Assembly: GCA_019429185.1 (NCBI GenBank)
Contig: JAHYJH010000010.1
Location: 1-55,213 of the forward strand
Reading direction: 5' to 3'
Origin: Vicingaceae bacterium
Lineage (GTDB): Bacteria > Bacteroidota > Bacteroidia > Flavobacteriales_E > Vicingaceae
DNA: 55,213 nt
The position numbers and the translations under genes were made by a program. The notes beneath the pieces are model-generated. The model saw nothing but the letters and a program-made list of their open reading frames with translations. It was not told where the DNA came from and made no database searches. This document shows positions 8,560 to 17,874 of this stretch, one piece after another (positions within the stretch are counted from its first letter, which is position 1; every line of letters begins with the position of its first letter).

Positions 8560-9897
8560 ATGAATAATTTATCAACCCTTTTTACCACATTTTGTTTGGT
8601 AATGGTATTTTCTACAACTACTTCTGCACAACAATCAACTGAAAAATGTGGGTTTAATCATGCTATAGAATTTTTAAACCAACAAAACCCTAATTATAAA
8701 CAACAAATTGACGCTATTTACCATCAAAGGGTTACAGAAGCAAACACTAAACAGGCTAATAATAACAAAACCATTTACACAATTCCTGTAGTTTTTCATG
8801 TAGTATGGAATACAAGTGTTCCTCAGCAAAATCTACACGATAGCGTATTATTAGAGCAAATTAATGTGTTGAATGAAGATTTTAGCAGAATGAATGCTGA
8901 TACCAATAACCTTCGTCCATCTTTTATACCTATTGTTGGTAATGCAAAGATTCAATTTGAATTAGCTTGTGTTGATCCAAATGGAAATCCAACCAATGGC
9001 ATTGTTAGAGTTTCAACAACAACAACTTTTGGGGGTGGTTTTTTACCAAACATGAGTTCTATTGCTAAAATCCAAAATACGAGTCAAGGTGGTTCCGATG
9101 CATGGAATACTTCTGAATATCTAAATATTTGGGTAGGAGACATTAATGGAGGAAGCACACCTTCTCTTCTTGGAATTGCAACTCCACCAGCTGGTCTTTC
9201 TAATTGGCCTGCAAATTCTATTCCTCCAGAATTAACTGATGGTGCAATTATTCAATACAGTGCTTTTGGTAGAAACAATCCTACAGCTATTTCAAATATG
9301 GTAGTCAATGGCAGAACAGTAACCCATGAAGTTGGGCATTATTTAGGCGTTAGACATACAGCAGAAAATACATTTGGAGGTTTATTCGGCAGTATTTGCG
9401 GTGATGATGATGGATTAATAGACACCCCAAATTGCGATCAATCTCAACAAGGCTGTAACACATCAAGAAATTCTTGTACCGATGCTATTCCAGTTGTGGG
9501 AGATTTGCCCGATATGGTTGAAAATTATATGGATTATTCAGACCAAGATTGTCAAAACAGCTTTACTCAAGGACAAACTCTTATTATGAGAAGCGTTTTG
9601 GAAAACGAAAGAATAGGTCTATTAAATTCGCCAGCACTATCTAATTGTGTTGTTGGATTAACAGAAAATAATCAACCTAATACTATTTTCATTTATCCAA
9701 ATCCAACCAATGGAATTATCAATATTTCTTCTTTAGAGAATATGAACTTAACAATTACTTTTCACAACAGTATTGGGCAAATAATTCAACCTATTATTAT
9801 AGGAAAAAACCAATATCAAATTGATAAAAAAGGAATTTATTTTGCAACCATTCAGTCCAATACTTTATCCATTACAGAGAAAATAATAATTCAATAA
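8560..9897 (+). CDS. Secreted M43 (pappalysin-type) zinc metalloprotease, T9SS cargo
   Basis: Predicted secreted zinc endopeptidase. An N-terminal signal peptide runs to about residue 24 (ends SAQQ). The metzincin motif HEVGHYLGVRH is at 256-266, and a Met-turn sits in the NYMDYSDQDC segment about 70 residues later, both typical of the M43B family. The last 75 or so residues form a type A T9SS sorting domain (IYPNPTNG opening, GIYFATI, and a Lys/Ile-rich end), so the protein should cross the outer membrane by T9SS. The protease has its own well-formed promoter and ends 9 bp before convergent ubiX. The substrate is unknown. Confidence 0.9.
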   Translation: MNNLSTLFTTFCLVMVFSTTTSAQQSTEKCGFNHAIEFLNQQNPNYKQQIDAIYHQRVTEANTKQANNNKTIYTIPVVFHVVWNTSVPQQNLHDSVLLEQINVLNEDFSRMNADTNNLRPSFIPIVGNAKIQFELACVDPNGNPTNGIVRVSTTTTFGGGFLPNMSSIAKIQNTSQGGSDAWNTSEYLNIWVGDINGGSTPSLLGIATPPAGLSNWPANSIPPELTDGAIIQYSAFGRNNPTAISNMVVNGRTVTHEVGHYLGVRHTAENTFGGLFGSICGDDDGLIDTPNCDQSQQGCNTSRNSCTDAIPVVGDLPDMVENYMDYSDQDCQNSFTQGQTLIMRSVLENERIGLLNSPALSNCVVGLTENNQPNTIFIYPNPTNGIINISSLENMNLTITFHNSIGQIIQPIIIGKNQYQIDKKGIYFATIQSNTLSITEKIIIQ

Positions 9898-9906
9898 TTT
9901 TTAAAT

Positions 9907-10464
9907 TTATTCTCCCCAGCGGTAGGATTTGTTGTCTAAACCTATTAAGTCAATCACTCTATCAACAACAGTTTTGGCTACTGCTTCAATAGTTTTTGGG
10001 TTACTATAAAAAGAAGGTGTTGCAGGACAAATTATGCCTCCTGTTTCGGTTACAATTTTCATGTTGTTGATATGAATGAGATTATATGGGGTTTCTCGAG
10101 CAACTAAAATTAATTTTCTTCTTTCTTTTAGAATTACATCTGCTGCACGAGTAAGTAAATCATTAGAAATTCCATGAGCAATTCTTCCTAATGTTCCCAT
10201 GGAGCAAGGAACAACTATCATAGTATCATATTTTGCTGAACCTGAAGCAAAAGGTGCATTAAAATCAGTTTTATCATAAAATGAAAAAGAATAATTTTTA
10301 TATGTTTCGTTTTCTAATTCATGTTTCCAAACAATTTTAGCATTATCAGAAAGTAGAACTCCCACTTCAATTTCTTGTTGCAACGCTAAAAAATCAAGTA
10401 CTAATTTTGCATAAATAGCTCCTGAAGCACCAGTAACTGCAACAATAATTTTTCTTTTATTCAT
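9907..10464 (-). CDS. ubiX: Flavin prenyltransferase UbiX
   Basis: Makes prenylated FMN, the cofactor of UbiD-type decarboxylases, from FMN and dimethylallyl phosphate. The 185-residue length is typical. Visible motifs are the N-terminal IIVAVTGASGAIYAK flavin-binding loop, VPCSMGTLGRIAHG, and LVARETPYN. It is the last gene of a minus-strand run purD - barrel protein - ubiX with 4- and 6-nt gaps, which suggests cotranscription. No ubiD is in the window. Confidence 0.93.
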   Translation of the reverse strand: MNKRKIIVAVTGASGAIYAKLVLDFLALQQEIEVGVLLSDNAKIVWKHELENETYKNYSFSFYDKTDFNAPFASGSAKYDTMIVVPCSMGTLGRIAHGISNDLLTRAADVILKERRKLILVARETPYNLIHINNMKIVTETGGIICPATPSFYSNPKTIEAVAKTVVDRVIDLIGLDNKSYRWGE

Positions 10465-10470
10465 TGAATC

Positions 10471-11103
10471 TTAGTTTTTAGCTCCAAATTGATATCGAAT
10501 AGTAAAATTCAAATCTACATTGTACCACCCTCTGTTAAATGCTTTATTTAAAATACCTATGTTTTGGTCAAGGTTATTAAAATCTCGAGTGGGAATTAAT
10601 GAATTTTTGGATCGAACATTAAAAAACCAATTGTGAATAAATTCATATTGCAAACCTATTAAACCTCCAAAATCATGATTTTTAAATGGAAATGGCTGGT
10701 TTTGAAAATCTATTTCTCCAAATTGATCTTCTGCATAAACATTTAATAAATACCCATAATAGAGACCTAATTCAAAATGAAATTTTTTGAAATGATAGCG
10801 AAGTGCCAATGGAATTTCAATGTAATTTAACCGAAGGTTGAAAGACCTTAAGTCGCCTTTATCAGGTTTTGGAACTTTTCTAGCTCCTTTTCCAATGTAT
10901 GCAATTTCAAATTGCAGGGAAATTTTTTTTGAAAATTCTGTATTTGTAAAACCACCCAAAATCGCTCCAACCTTATTATAACCTCCATAACCATCACCTT
11001 CAACTTGAGCTGCACTTACTCCAAGAAGCAATCCTGATTTAAAGGTTTGTGCAAATCCATTTACAGCTAAAAATAAAAGAAAAATAGTTAGAATTCTACG
11101 CAT
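10471..11103 (-). CDS. Outer-membrane beta-barrel protein (PorT-like family)
   Basis: The 210-residue protein has a signal peptide (residues 1-18, ends GFAQ) followed by alternating amphipathic strands ending in an aromatic-rich C-terminus (RYQFGAKN), as in the PF13568 outer-membrane beta-barrel family that databases often label PorT-like. It probably forms an 8-stranded barrel. The label does not mean it is the T9SS component PorT; sequence alone does not support that here. It sits 4 nt after purD and 6 nt before ubiX. Confidence 0.75.
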   Translation of the reverse strand: MRRILTIFLLFLAVNGFAQTFKSGLLLGVSAAQVEGDGYGGYNKVGAILGGFTNTEFSKKISLQFEIAYIGKGARKVPKPDKGDLRSFNLRLNYIEIPLALRYHFKKFHFELGLYYGYLLNVYAEDQFGEIDFQNQPFPFKNHDFGGLIGLQYEFIHNWFFNVRSKNSLIPTRDFNNLDQNIGILNKAFNRGWYNVDLNFTIRYQFGAKN

Positions 11104-11107
11104 AATA

Positions 11108-12403
11108 TCAACTTTGTTTCTCTACGAAATTAAGTAAATCTTTTCCAATATCTTTTCGATAGTATTTGTTTTCAAAATCAATGTTTTTGGCATTGGTAAA
11201 AGAAATTTGAAGAGCTTCTTCTATGGAATTTGCTAAGGATGTAACAGCAATTACTCTACCTCCGTTGGTAACCACTTTGTTATTTTCCAACTTAGTTCCA
11301 GCATGAAAAATCAAACTAGTTGCTACGTTTTCTAAATTTGATATTTCTTTGCCTTTTTCATAATCTTCTGGATAACCGCCCGAAACTAACATCACTGTTG
11401 TTGCTGTCTTATCACTTATTTTGATTTCTTTTTCGTGCAATGTTTGGTGAGCAACACCTTCAAATAAATCTAATAAATCTGATTCGATTCTTGGAATAAC
11501 TACTTCTGTTTCAGGGTCGCCCATCCGAACATTGTATTCTATCACATAAGGATTTCCATTGTTGTTCATCAATCCAATAAAAATAAATCCCTTATAATCA
11601 ATATCTTGCTTTTTTAAGCCTGTTATTGTTGGTTTAACTATTTGTTCTTCTACTTTTTTTAGAAAAGCATCGTCTGCAAAAGGGACAGGTGAAATAGCTC
11701 CCATTCCACCAGTGTTTAAACCTGTATCTCCTTCTCCAATCCGTTTGTAATCTTTTGCAGAGGGTAAAATTTTGTAACTATTTCCATCGGTGAGAATAAA
11801 TACGCTTAGCTCTATACCATGCAAAAATTCTTCGATAACTACTTTGGTTGATGCTGCTCCAAATTTTTTATTGGTTAGCATTTCAGTAAGTTCATTTTTT
11901 GCAGCTTGCAAATCATCTAAAATTAACACCCCTTTTCCTGCTGCCAATCCGTCTGCTTTTAACACAAAAGGAGGTTCAAGGCTTTCTAAAAAATGAAAAC
12001 CATCTTGTAATGTTTCTACTGTAAAAGTGGCATATTTAGCTGTTGGAATGTTATTTTTAACCATGAATTTCTTAGAAAATTCCTTACTTCCTTCTAACTG
12101 AGCTCCATCTTTTTTTGGACCAATTATTCCAATGCTTTTTAACTGCTCATCAGCTAAAAAAAAATCATGAATTCCTTCAACCAAAGGGTCTTCTGGACCA
12201 ACAATTACTAATTCTATATTTTTTTCTAACACCAGTTTTTTAATGGCATCGAAATCAGTAGGATGGATAGCCACATTTGTTGCTATAACTGAAGTTCCAG
12301 CATTGCCAGGTGCTACATATAAATTGGATAATTTTTTACTTTGTTTGATTTTCCATGCAAAGGCATGCTCTCTTCCTCCCGAACCTATGATAAGTACATT
12401 CAT
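11108..12403 (-). CDS. purD: Phosphoribosylamine-glycine ligase PurD
   Basis: ATP-grasp ligase for the second step of purine synthesis, joining glycine to phosphoribosylamine. The 431-residue length is standard. Motifs include the N-terminal NVLIIGSGGREHAFAWK, the ATP-grasp segment FVLKADGLAAGKGV, GGMGAISPVP, and the metal-binding YNVRMGDPETE. It is the first gene of the minus-strand run ending at ubiX. A TATTTTTG box on the minus strand at 12426-12433 could be its -7 element. Confidence 0.97.
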   Translation of the reverse strand: MNVLIIGSGGREHAFAWKIKQSKKLSNLYVAPGNAGTSVIATNVAIHPTDFDAIKKLVLEKNIELVIVGPEDPLVEGIHDFFLADEQLKSIGIIGPKKDGAQLEGSKEFSKKFMVKNNIPTAKYATFTVETLQDGFHFLESLEPPFVLKADGLAAGKGVLILDDLQAAKNELTEMLTNKKFGAASTKVVIEEFLHGIELSVFILTDGNSYKILPSAKDYKRIGEGDTGLNTGGMGAISPVPFADDAFLKKVEEQIVKPTITGLKKQDIDYKGFIFIGLMNNNGNPYVIEYNVRMGDPETEVVIPRIESDLLDLFEGVAHQTLHEKEIKISDKTATTVMLVSGGYPEDYEKGKEISNLENVATSLIFHAGTKLENNKVVTNGGRVIAVTSLANSIEEALQISFTNAKNIDFENKYYRKDIGKDLLNFVEKQS

Positions 12404-12499
12404 TTTTGTGTAGTTAAATAAACCACAAAAATACTATTAATTTATAAGTTGAGCTTTGAATAAAAGCAAGAGGATGTAAGGCAATTTTCTCTTAATTTA

Positions 12500-12530
12500 G
12501 ACCTTCAAGGTTTTTAAAACCTTGAAGGTC
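12500..12530. repeat. 31-bp near-perfect palindrome (ACCTTCAAGG family)
   Basis: Left arm GACCTTCAAGGTTTT at 12500-12514 and its exact complement at 12516-12530 are separated by one base. It lies in the gap between the response-regulator gene and purD. Palindromes of this style are common between genes in Bacteroidota. It could also act as a terminator for the regulator transcript, but it lacks a long T-run. Confidence 0.6.
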
Positions 12531-12573
12531 TTGCAATGATAATAAAGTCATGCATCCAAGCAGAAGCTCTTGT

Positions 12574-13242
12574 TTAACTTGCGATTTTATAACCATTTCC
12601 TTTAACAGTAATAATAAGGTTTTCGCCTATTTTTTCTCTTAATTTGCGAATATGAACATCAATTATTCTTGGATTAGCTACTTCCTTATTATTCCATACT
12701 GTTTGATACAATTCATCTCTTGTAAATACCTTTTTGGGATTACTCACTAAAAGAAATAACAATTCAAATTGCTTTTTTTGAAGACTTATATCCTCCTCTC
12801 CAGTATTAACCAAATAACTTTCTCTGTTTATTTTAATTGATAAATGATGAATAGAATGACTATTGAGACTAAAATTTTTAGGCATTCGCTTTAACATCGC
12901 ATTGATTTTCCTAAGCAGCAAATGAGGATTAATATTTTTAGAAGTAAAGTCATCAGCTCCAGCATTAAAAGCTGCTATTTGTATATATTCTTCTATTTCA
13001 TTAGAACAAATAACTATAATATTATTTTTCTTTTCTCTAATTCGTTCACAAATTTCAATACCATCAAAATTTCCTAAGTTTAAGTCCAACAAAAGTATTT
13101 CAGGTAAATTAGGTATCAACACTTCTAAATCTACATGTTGAGCATTAATATTTATTATCCTAAAACCATTTTGCTCAAACAAAAAAGATATTGGAGCAAA
13201 CGAATCAAAATCAGCACTTAAAATACCTATTGAGGTTGACAT
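12574..13242 (-). CDS. Orphan OmpR/PhoB-type response regulator
   Basis: Two-component transcription regulator of 222 residues. The receiver domain (1-120) has the phospho-acceptor D53 in LLLDLNLGNFD and the conserved Lys near the end of the domain. The C-terminal winged helix (about 130-222) has the usual family elements: LQKKQFELLFLLVSN, VFTRDELYQTVW, IDVHIRKLREKIG and the GNGYKI wing. No sensor kinase gene is adjacent, so the partner is unknown. A TAACTTTG box on the minus strand at 13266-13273 gives a very short leader. Confidence 0.9.
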   Translation of the reverse strand: MSTSIGILSADFDSFAPISFLFEQNGFRIININAQHVDLEVLIPNLPEILLLDLNLGNFDGIEICERIREKKNNIIVICSNEIEEYIQIAAFNAGADDFTSKNINPHLLLRKINAMLKRMPKNFSLNSHSIHHLSIKINRESYLVNTGEEDISLQKKQFELLFLLVSNPKKVFTRDELYQTVWNNKEVANPRIIDVHIRKLREKIGENLIITVKGNGYKIAS

Positions 13243-13265
13243 AAAAATAGTTTAACTTAATCTTT

Positions 13266-13273
13266 CAAAGTTA
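13266..13273 (-). promoter_or_regulatory. Candidate -7 box of the response-regulator gene
   Basis: Reads TAACTTTG on the minus strand, an exact TAnnTTTG match 24 nt before the start codon. No matching -33 box is clear. Confidence 0.33.
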
Positions 13274-13423
13274 GAAACTACTTATTTTAAAGAGATTATG
13301 TAAATGTTAAGCCCTTGTTAAACCTATTAACCTCAAATGTTAATTTGAACTTGAAAACGAATTAGTCGCAGGACTATCACAATATTTGTGGGAGATAAAA
13401 TAACATTAATCCCTAACACCTAA

Positions 13424-13461
13424 CAAAAAAGCCTTGAAATTTTAAATTTCAAGGCTTTTTT
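13424..13461. terminator. Bidirectional rho-independent terminator
   Basis: AAAAAAGCCTTGAAAT pairs with its complement ending in CTTTTTT around a short AT centre (stem about 17 bp with A and T tails). It lies 22 bp beyond the stop of the minus-strand gene 13483-13929 and should end that transcript; the T-run on the other strand also allows function in the plus direction. Confidence 0.8.
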
Positions 13462-13482
13462 AATTTATTTTTTACAACTTAA

Positions 13483-13929
13483 TCAAAAATCAAAATTTGG
13501 GTCTGGAGCCTTGCTGTATGATTTTTTCTTGGGCTTAATTTTCTTTACAAATAAAATTGTAATTAATTCGTCATCAGCAGTAATCATTGTTCTACTCATT
13601 CCATTGGTAATGTCAATTGCTTGCTCTGGATATCTGAATTTTCGAGTTACTTTTTCGTAAGTATCATCTTCAAATTTCAAATACATTTCATAAATGTTAA
13701 TCTTTTGATTTTTAACTTCTACTTTTCCATAATAACATTCAGCCATACTTCCTTTTCGGAAAGAGATAATTACATCATTATAAACGCCATCAGCAATGTC
13801 ATAAGCACCTCTTTTTTCAAAAACAGCGGCATATTTTTGATAACAGGTTTGTTGATCTTCTTCTTGTTCTTGCGAAAAAAGTACATTAGCGATAGAAAAA
13901 ATAAGTAGCGTTAGTAAAATTTTTTTCAT
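13483..13929 (-). CDS. Small secreted protein of unknown function
   Basis: A 148-residue protein with a clear signal peptide (1-19, ends VLFSQ). The mature part has one Cys pair candidate (QQTCYQKY and AECYYGK), an alternating beta-rich middle, and a basic KKIKPKKKSY tail. I do not recognise the family. It is a single-gene transcript with its own terminator, on the opposite strand to gmhA. Secretion to the periplasm or outer membrane is inferred from the signal peptide only. Confidence 0.7.
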   Translation of the reverse strand: MKKILLTLLIFSIANVLFSQEQEEDQQTCYQKYAAVFEKRGAYDIADGVYNDVIISFRKGSMAECYYGKVEVKNQKINIYEMYLKFEDDTYEKVTRKFRYPEQAIDITNGMSRTMITADDELITILFVKKIKPKKKSYSKAPDPNFDF

Positions 13930-14047
13930 GTGTTTAGTGTATATTGTTGTTTATATTTTATTCAAAGCATAAAAGTAAAAATACTTTATTTAATATCTAT
14001 GTTTAAAAGTTATATTTTTGTAGCATCTTTGTAAAAATAGATTAAAA

Positions 14048-14629
14048 ATGGGTATAAAAATAATCAAAAATAATTTTCTAGAAGCAAAACAAATCTTAGA
14101 CCATTTTATTAATGATGAAACAAATTTGGAAAAAATTGCATTGGCTGGAGATTTAATCATTACTTCTTTTGCTAACAATGGAAAAGTTTTTTCTTGTGGA
14201 AATGGTGGTTCTATGTGCGATGCAATGCATTTTGCCGAAGAATTAACAGGTAGATTTAGAGAAAACAGAATTCCTCTTCCTGCAATTGCAATTTCCGATG
14301 CAAGCCATATAAGTTGTGTTGGAAATGATTATGGATATGATGAAATTTTTTCTCGTTATCTACAAGCATTGGGAAACAATGGAGATATTTTATTAGCAAT
14401 TAGCACCAGCGGAAATTCTATTAATGTTATAAAAGCCGCCCAAATGGCAAAAGAAAAAGGAATGAAAGTGATTGGTTTAACTGGGAAAAACGGTGGAAAA
14501 TTGGCTGCACTATGTGATGTTGAAATTCGAGTTCCTTTTGATGGATATGCAGATAGAATTCAAGAAATTCATATAAAAATTATTCATTCGCTGATTCATT
14601 ATATTGAAGAAAAGTATAAAAACATCTAA
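14048..14629 (+). CDS. gmhA: Phosphoheptose isomerase GmhA (SIS domain)
   Basis: Converts sedoheptulose 7-phosphate to D-glycero-D-manno-heptose 7-phosphate for LPS core or other heptose-containing glycans. The 193 residues match GmhA length (192 in E. coli). Visible are the sugar-phosphate loop [18 protein letters not shown], the TGRFRENR block, SISTSGNS-type loop ([11 protein letters not shown]), and the C-terminal [16 protein letters not shown] helix that carries catalytic residues. The downstream comM/yifB gene begins 10 nt after the stop, so the two may be cotranscribed. Confidence 0.9.
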   Translation: MGIKIIKNNFLEAKQILDHFINDETNLEKIALAGDLIITSFANNGKVFSCGNGGSMCDAMHFAEELTGRFRENRIPLPAIAISDASHISCVGNDYGYDEIFSRYLQALGNNGDILLAISTSGNSINVIKAAQMAKEKGMKVIGLTGKNGGKLAALCDVEIRVPFDGYADRIQEIHIKIIHSLIHYIEEKYKNI

Positions 14630-14639
14630 TTCTAAACCT

Positions 14640-16178
14640 ATGCTAATCAAAACCTACGGAAGTGCTGTTGTTGGTGTTGATGCCATTACGATAACCGTTG
14701 AAGTAAATGCTGACAGAGGCTTTAAATTTTTTATGGTTGGTTTGCCCGACAATGCTGTGAAAGAAAGTCAACACAGAATTGAATCAGCACTAAAAAATGT
14801 AGGTTATAAAATGCCTGGCAAAAAATTAGTGATAAATATGGCTCCTGCCGATATTCGTAAAGAAGGTTCTGCTTATGATTTGACAATTGCTATGGGGATT
14901 TTGGCAGCTTCAACTCAAATAGAAGCAGAAAAAATTCAAGATTATATCATTATGGGCGAACTTTCGTTAGATGGGAGTTTACAACCCATAAAAGGAGCAT
15001 TGCCCATTGCCATTCAGGCTCGAAAAGAAGGTTTTAAAGGATTTATTTTACCAAAACAAAATGCTAAAGAAGCTGCGGTTGTTGATGATTTGACTGTTTA
15101 TGGAGTGGAAAACATCAGTGAAGTAATAGGCTTTTTTAATGGTGAAAATTTGTTGGAAGAAACAATTATAGATACACGCAAAGAATTTTATCAAAACCTC
15201 AATAAAGTTGATTTTGATTTTGAAGACGTGAAAGGACAAGAAAACATTAAAAGAGCCTTAGAAATTGCAGCAGCAGGAGGACACAATGTAATCCTTATTG
15301 GACCTCCTGGAGCTGGAAAAACAATGTTAGCAAAACGATTACCAACCATTTTACCTCCACTTTCCTTAATGGAAGCGTTAGAAACTACAAAAATCCATTC
15401 GGTTGGCGGAAAATTAGCTAAAGAAACTTCATTAATAAGTGTCCGTCCTTTTCGAGCACCACACCATACCATTTCTGATGTTGCCTTAGTTGGAGGAGGA
15501 GGATTTCCACAACCCGGAGAAATTTCATTGGCTCATAATGGTGTATTATTTTTAGACGAGTTACCCGAATTTAAAAGAACCGTTTTAGAAGTGCTTCGTC
15601 AACCCATTGAAGACAGAAAAGTTACTATTTCTAGGGCAAAATTTTCGGTAGATTATCCTGCAAGCTTTATGTTAATTGCCTCAATGAATCCCTGTCCTTG
15701 TGGCTATTATAACCATCCTGAAAAAGACTGTGTCTGTTCGCCTGGAGTTGTTCAAAAATATTTGAGTAAAATTTCAGGACCTTTATTAGATAGAATTGAT
15801 TTACATGTGGAAGTAACTCCTGTAAGTTTTAGTGAACTAAGCACAACTTCAAAAGGAGAATCCAGTGAAGTAATTAGGGCAAGAGTTATAAAAGCAAGAG
15901 AAATTCAAGAACAGCGATTTAAAGAAAATGAAGGCGTACATGCAAACGCTCAAATTTCAAGTAAAACCATTAAAGAAATTTGCCAAATAGATGCTGTTGG
16001 AACGCAATTATTGAAAACGGCTATGGACAAATTAGGCTTATCGGCACGAGCTTATGACCGTATTTTAAAAGTTTCTCGTACCATTGCCGACCTGGAAGGC
16101 AGTGAAAACATAAAAAGTGAACACCTCGCAGAAGCTATTCAATATAGAAGTCTAGATCGAGAAGGTTGGGCTGGATAA
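14640..16178 (+). CDS. ComM/YifB-type Mg-chelatase-like AAA ATPase
   Basis: AAA+ helicase family; ComM promotes branch migration during natural transformation, and YifB homologues are very widespread. The 512-residue protein has an N-terminal domain opening with [14 protein letters not shown], the Walker A motif [13 protein letters not shown], Walker [11 protein letters not shown], the [14 protein letters not shown] zinc-like segment, and a C-terminal Mg-chelatase domain with [16 protein letters not shown]. An earlier in-frame ATG at 14604 would overlap gmhA; the ATG at 14640 gives the conserved family N-terminus and was chosen. Confidence 0.92.
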   Translation: MLIKTYGSAVVGVDAITITVEVNADRGFKFFMVGLPDNAVKESQHRIESALKNVGYKMPGKKLVINMAPADIRKEGSAYDLTIAMGILAASTQIEAEKIQDYIIMGELSLDGSLQPIKGALPIAIQARKEGFKGFILPKQNAKEAAVVDDLTVYGVENISEVIGFFNGENLLEETIIDTRKEFYQNLNKVDFDFEDVKGQENIKRALEIAAAGGHNVILIGPPGAGKTMLAKRLPTILPPLSLMEALETTKIHSVGGKLAKETSLISVRPFRAPHHTISDVALVGGGGFPQPGEISLAHNGVLFLDELPEFKRTVLEVLRQPIEDRKVTISRAKFSVDYPASFMLIASMNPCPCGYYNHPEKDCVCSPGVVQKYLSKISGPLLDRIDLHVEVTPVSFSELSTTSKGESSEVIRARVIKAREIQEQRFKENEGVHANAQISSKTIKEICQIDAVGTQLLKTAMDKLGLSARAYDRILKVSRTIADLEGSENIKSEHLAEAIQYRSLDREGWAG

Positions 16179-16205
16179 ATGCTCTTTAAAATCTATATTG
16201 ATATT

Positions 16206-16311
16206 AAAAAGTTGTTACTACTCAGCTACTTATTTTTTTTCTCTTTGCCACTGATTCCGATAGTTATCGGAATCAGTAGTATAATGAATAGCTGAGTAGT
16301 AACAAAAAGTT
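16206..16311. mobile_element. MITE-like element B with 8-bp target duplication
   Basis: A 90-bp element (16214-16303) with 15-bp perfect terminal inverted repeats GTTACTACTCAGCTA. It is flanked by the perfect direct repeat AAAAAGTT (16206-16213 and 16304-16311), which is the expected scar of an 8-bp target duplication. An inner 12-bp hairpin CTGATTCCGATA lies at 16251-16276. It is too small to code for a transposase. A 300-bp relative with the same ends lies at 32850-33149. Confidence 0.8.
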
Positions 16312-16522
16312 AATGATATAACCTTCTATGTTGATTGAAAATTGGTATTAAAAACGCACTCTTTAATAAGCTTATCAAAAGCAAGTTGAGTATATACTCC
16401 AACAGTACTTCATATCACTTTCTTTACTTTATTGGAACTACAGGATTAAGAGTGAAGTTCTTTTATAAAAACAAATATACTATTAAACACAAATTGACAT
16501 AAAAAATCACTACATACATACT

Positions 16523-16780
16523 AATGTGGCTAAGGGTCTGTAATGAAATAAACTATACATTTAGCCTTGCTCTTTTGCTCGCTAATTGCGTTGAAAATAC
16601 TCACCATAGCGTTGCTATGTCTGTGTTTTTCGTCTTATTAGCAAACAAAATAACTTCGCCTATTCTGTACACTTTATTTCATTACAGACCCTAAAGCCAA
16701 ATGAGTTGATTACGATTTATTACCCCGACCTTAAGGTCGGGGTAATAAAAACCAAATAACAAAAGGGCTTTAGCCACATT
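16523..16780. repeat. Palindromic host element split by a MITE
   Basis: Ends are AATGTGGCTAA...AGCC on the left, interrupted by the MITE, and GGCTTTAGCCACATT (16766-16780) on the right. Removing the MITE and one TAA restores AATGTGGCTAAAGCC, the exact complement of the right end. The centre is a perfect 34-bp palindrome (16716-16749, half-site TTTATTACCCCGACCTT). Confidence 0.75.
16534..16691. mobile_element. 158-bp fold-back MITE, copy 1
   Basis: Terminal inverted repeats GGGTCTGTAATGAAATAAA are perfect over 19 bp and extend imperfectly through the whole element to a central CATAGC-GTT-GCTATG hairpin. It is flanked by TAA on both sides (16531-16533 and 16692-16694). Copy 2 at 34451-34608 has the same length and differs at two positions only, so spread is recent. 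It has no transposase gene. A TNA-type 3-bp duplication would fit mobilisation by an IS5-related transposase, which is an inference. Confidence 0.85.
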
Positions 16781-16789
16781 ATATTATTA

Positions 16790-16833
16790 CCTTTGTTTGT
16801 GTCATCACAAACAAAAAAATCGTTTGTGATGAC
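16790..16833. repeat. TTTGTTTGTG palindrome, related to 37665-37730
   Basis: GTCATCACAAAC (16801-16812) and its exact complement (16822-16833) flank a 9-nt loop, preceded by CCTTTGTTTGTG. The block aligns with the reverse complement of the repeat at 37665-37730, so it belongs to a dispersed family. It lies 76 nt upstream of cysD. Confidence 0.55.
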
Positions 16834-16881
16834 GGCACAGAATATTCACTCTAAATCCTATAATACCATTTTTATTATAAT

Positions 16882-16889
16882 TAAATTTG
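16882..16889 (+). promoter_or_regulatory. Candidate -7 box of the cysDN promoter
   Basis: TAAATTTG is an exact TAnnTTTG match 20 nt before the cysD start. No good -33 TTTG is found at the usual spacing. Confidence 0.35.
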
Positions 16890-16909
16890 TTCTTTTTTAA
16901 TTTATTTTA

Positions 16910-17815
16910 ATGAAATCATATAATTTAACTCACCTTGAAGAATTAGAAGCAGAAGCTATTTATGTGCTTCGTGAAGTTGCCGCTCAGTTCGAAAAACCAG
17001 CTTTATTGTTTTCAGGAGGAAAAGATTCCATCATTGTTGCTCATATAGCAAGAAAAGCATTTTGGCCCGCTAAAATTCCATTTCCATTAGTTCATATTGA
17101 CACAGGGCATAATTTTCCTGAAACAATTGTATTTAGAGATGATTTTGTTAGAAAAATAGGTGCAAATCTAATTATAGGGTCTGTTCAACAATCTATTGAT
17201 GAAGGAAAATCAGTGGAAGAAAAAGGGTTTAATGCCAGCCGTAATGTATTGCAAACGGTTACTTTATTAGATACTATAGAAAAACATAAATTTGATTGTG
17301 CAATTGGTGGAGCTAGAAGAGATGAAGAAAAAGCCCGAGCCAAAGAGCGTTTCTTTTCTCATAGAGATGAGTTTGGACAATGGGATCCAAAAAACCAACG
17401 ACCTGAATTGTGGAATATTTTTAATGGAAGAAAAAACATAGGAGAACACTTTAGAGTTTTTCCTATCAGCAACTGGACAGAAATGGATGTTTGGCAATAT
17501 ATTCTCAAAGAAAAAATTGAAATTCCCTCTATTTATTTAGCTCATCAACGAAAAGTATTTATTAGAGAAGGCGTTATTATGAGTACTTCAGATTTTATTC
17601 AACAACGAGAAACGGAGCCTTCGTGTATGATGCAAGTTCGTTTTAGAACAATTGGTGATGCCACATGCACTGGAGCAGTTGAATCAGATGCTGATACAAT
17701 AGAAAAAATTATTGAGGAAGTAGCAGCAGCAAGAACAACAGAGAGAGGAACCCGTTCAGATGATAAAAGATCTGAAGCAGCTATGGAAGATAGAAAAAAA
17801 GAAGGATATTTTTAA
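16910..17815 (+). CDS. cysD: Sulfate adenylyltransferase subunit 2 CysD
   Basis: Catalytic subunit of ATP sulfurylase, making adenosine 5'-phosphosulfate from sulfate and ATP, the first step of assimilatory sulfate reduction. The 301-residue length is typical. The PP-loop signature SGGKDS is at 35-40, followed by the family blocks HIDTGHNFPE, GGARRDEEKARAKER and SNWTEMDVWQYI. It is followed after 59 nt by cysN, its GTPase partner. Reductase genes (cysH, cysI) are not in the window. Confidence 0.97.
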   Translation: MKSYNLTHLEELEAEAIYVLREVAAQFEKPALLFSGGKDSIIVAHIARKAFWPAKIPFPLVHIDTGHNFPETIVFRDDFVRKIGANLIIGSVQQSIDEGKSVEEKGFNASRNVLQTVTLLDTIEKHKFDCAIGGARRDEEKARAKERFFSHRDEFGQWDPKNQRPELWNIFNGRKNIGEHFRVFPISNWTEMDVWQYILKEKIEIPSIYLAHQRKVFIREGVIMSTSDFIQQRETEPSCMMQVRFRTIGDATCTGAVESDADTIEKIIEEVAAARTTERGTRSDDKRSEAAMEDRKKEGYF

Positions 17816-17874
17816 AAAAATGTAGCAATGTGTAAATTATTCAATGTAACGATTTACCGACTGAATCTTAAAAT

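Noticed and set aside
10471-11103. Calling the beta-barrel gene the T9SS component PorT
   Set aside because: Only the general barrel family is recognisable and no other T9SS core genes are nearby.
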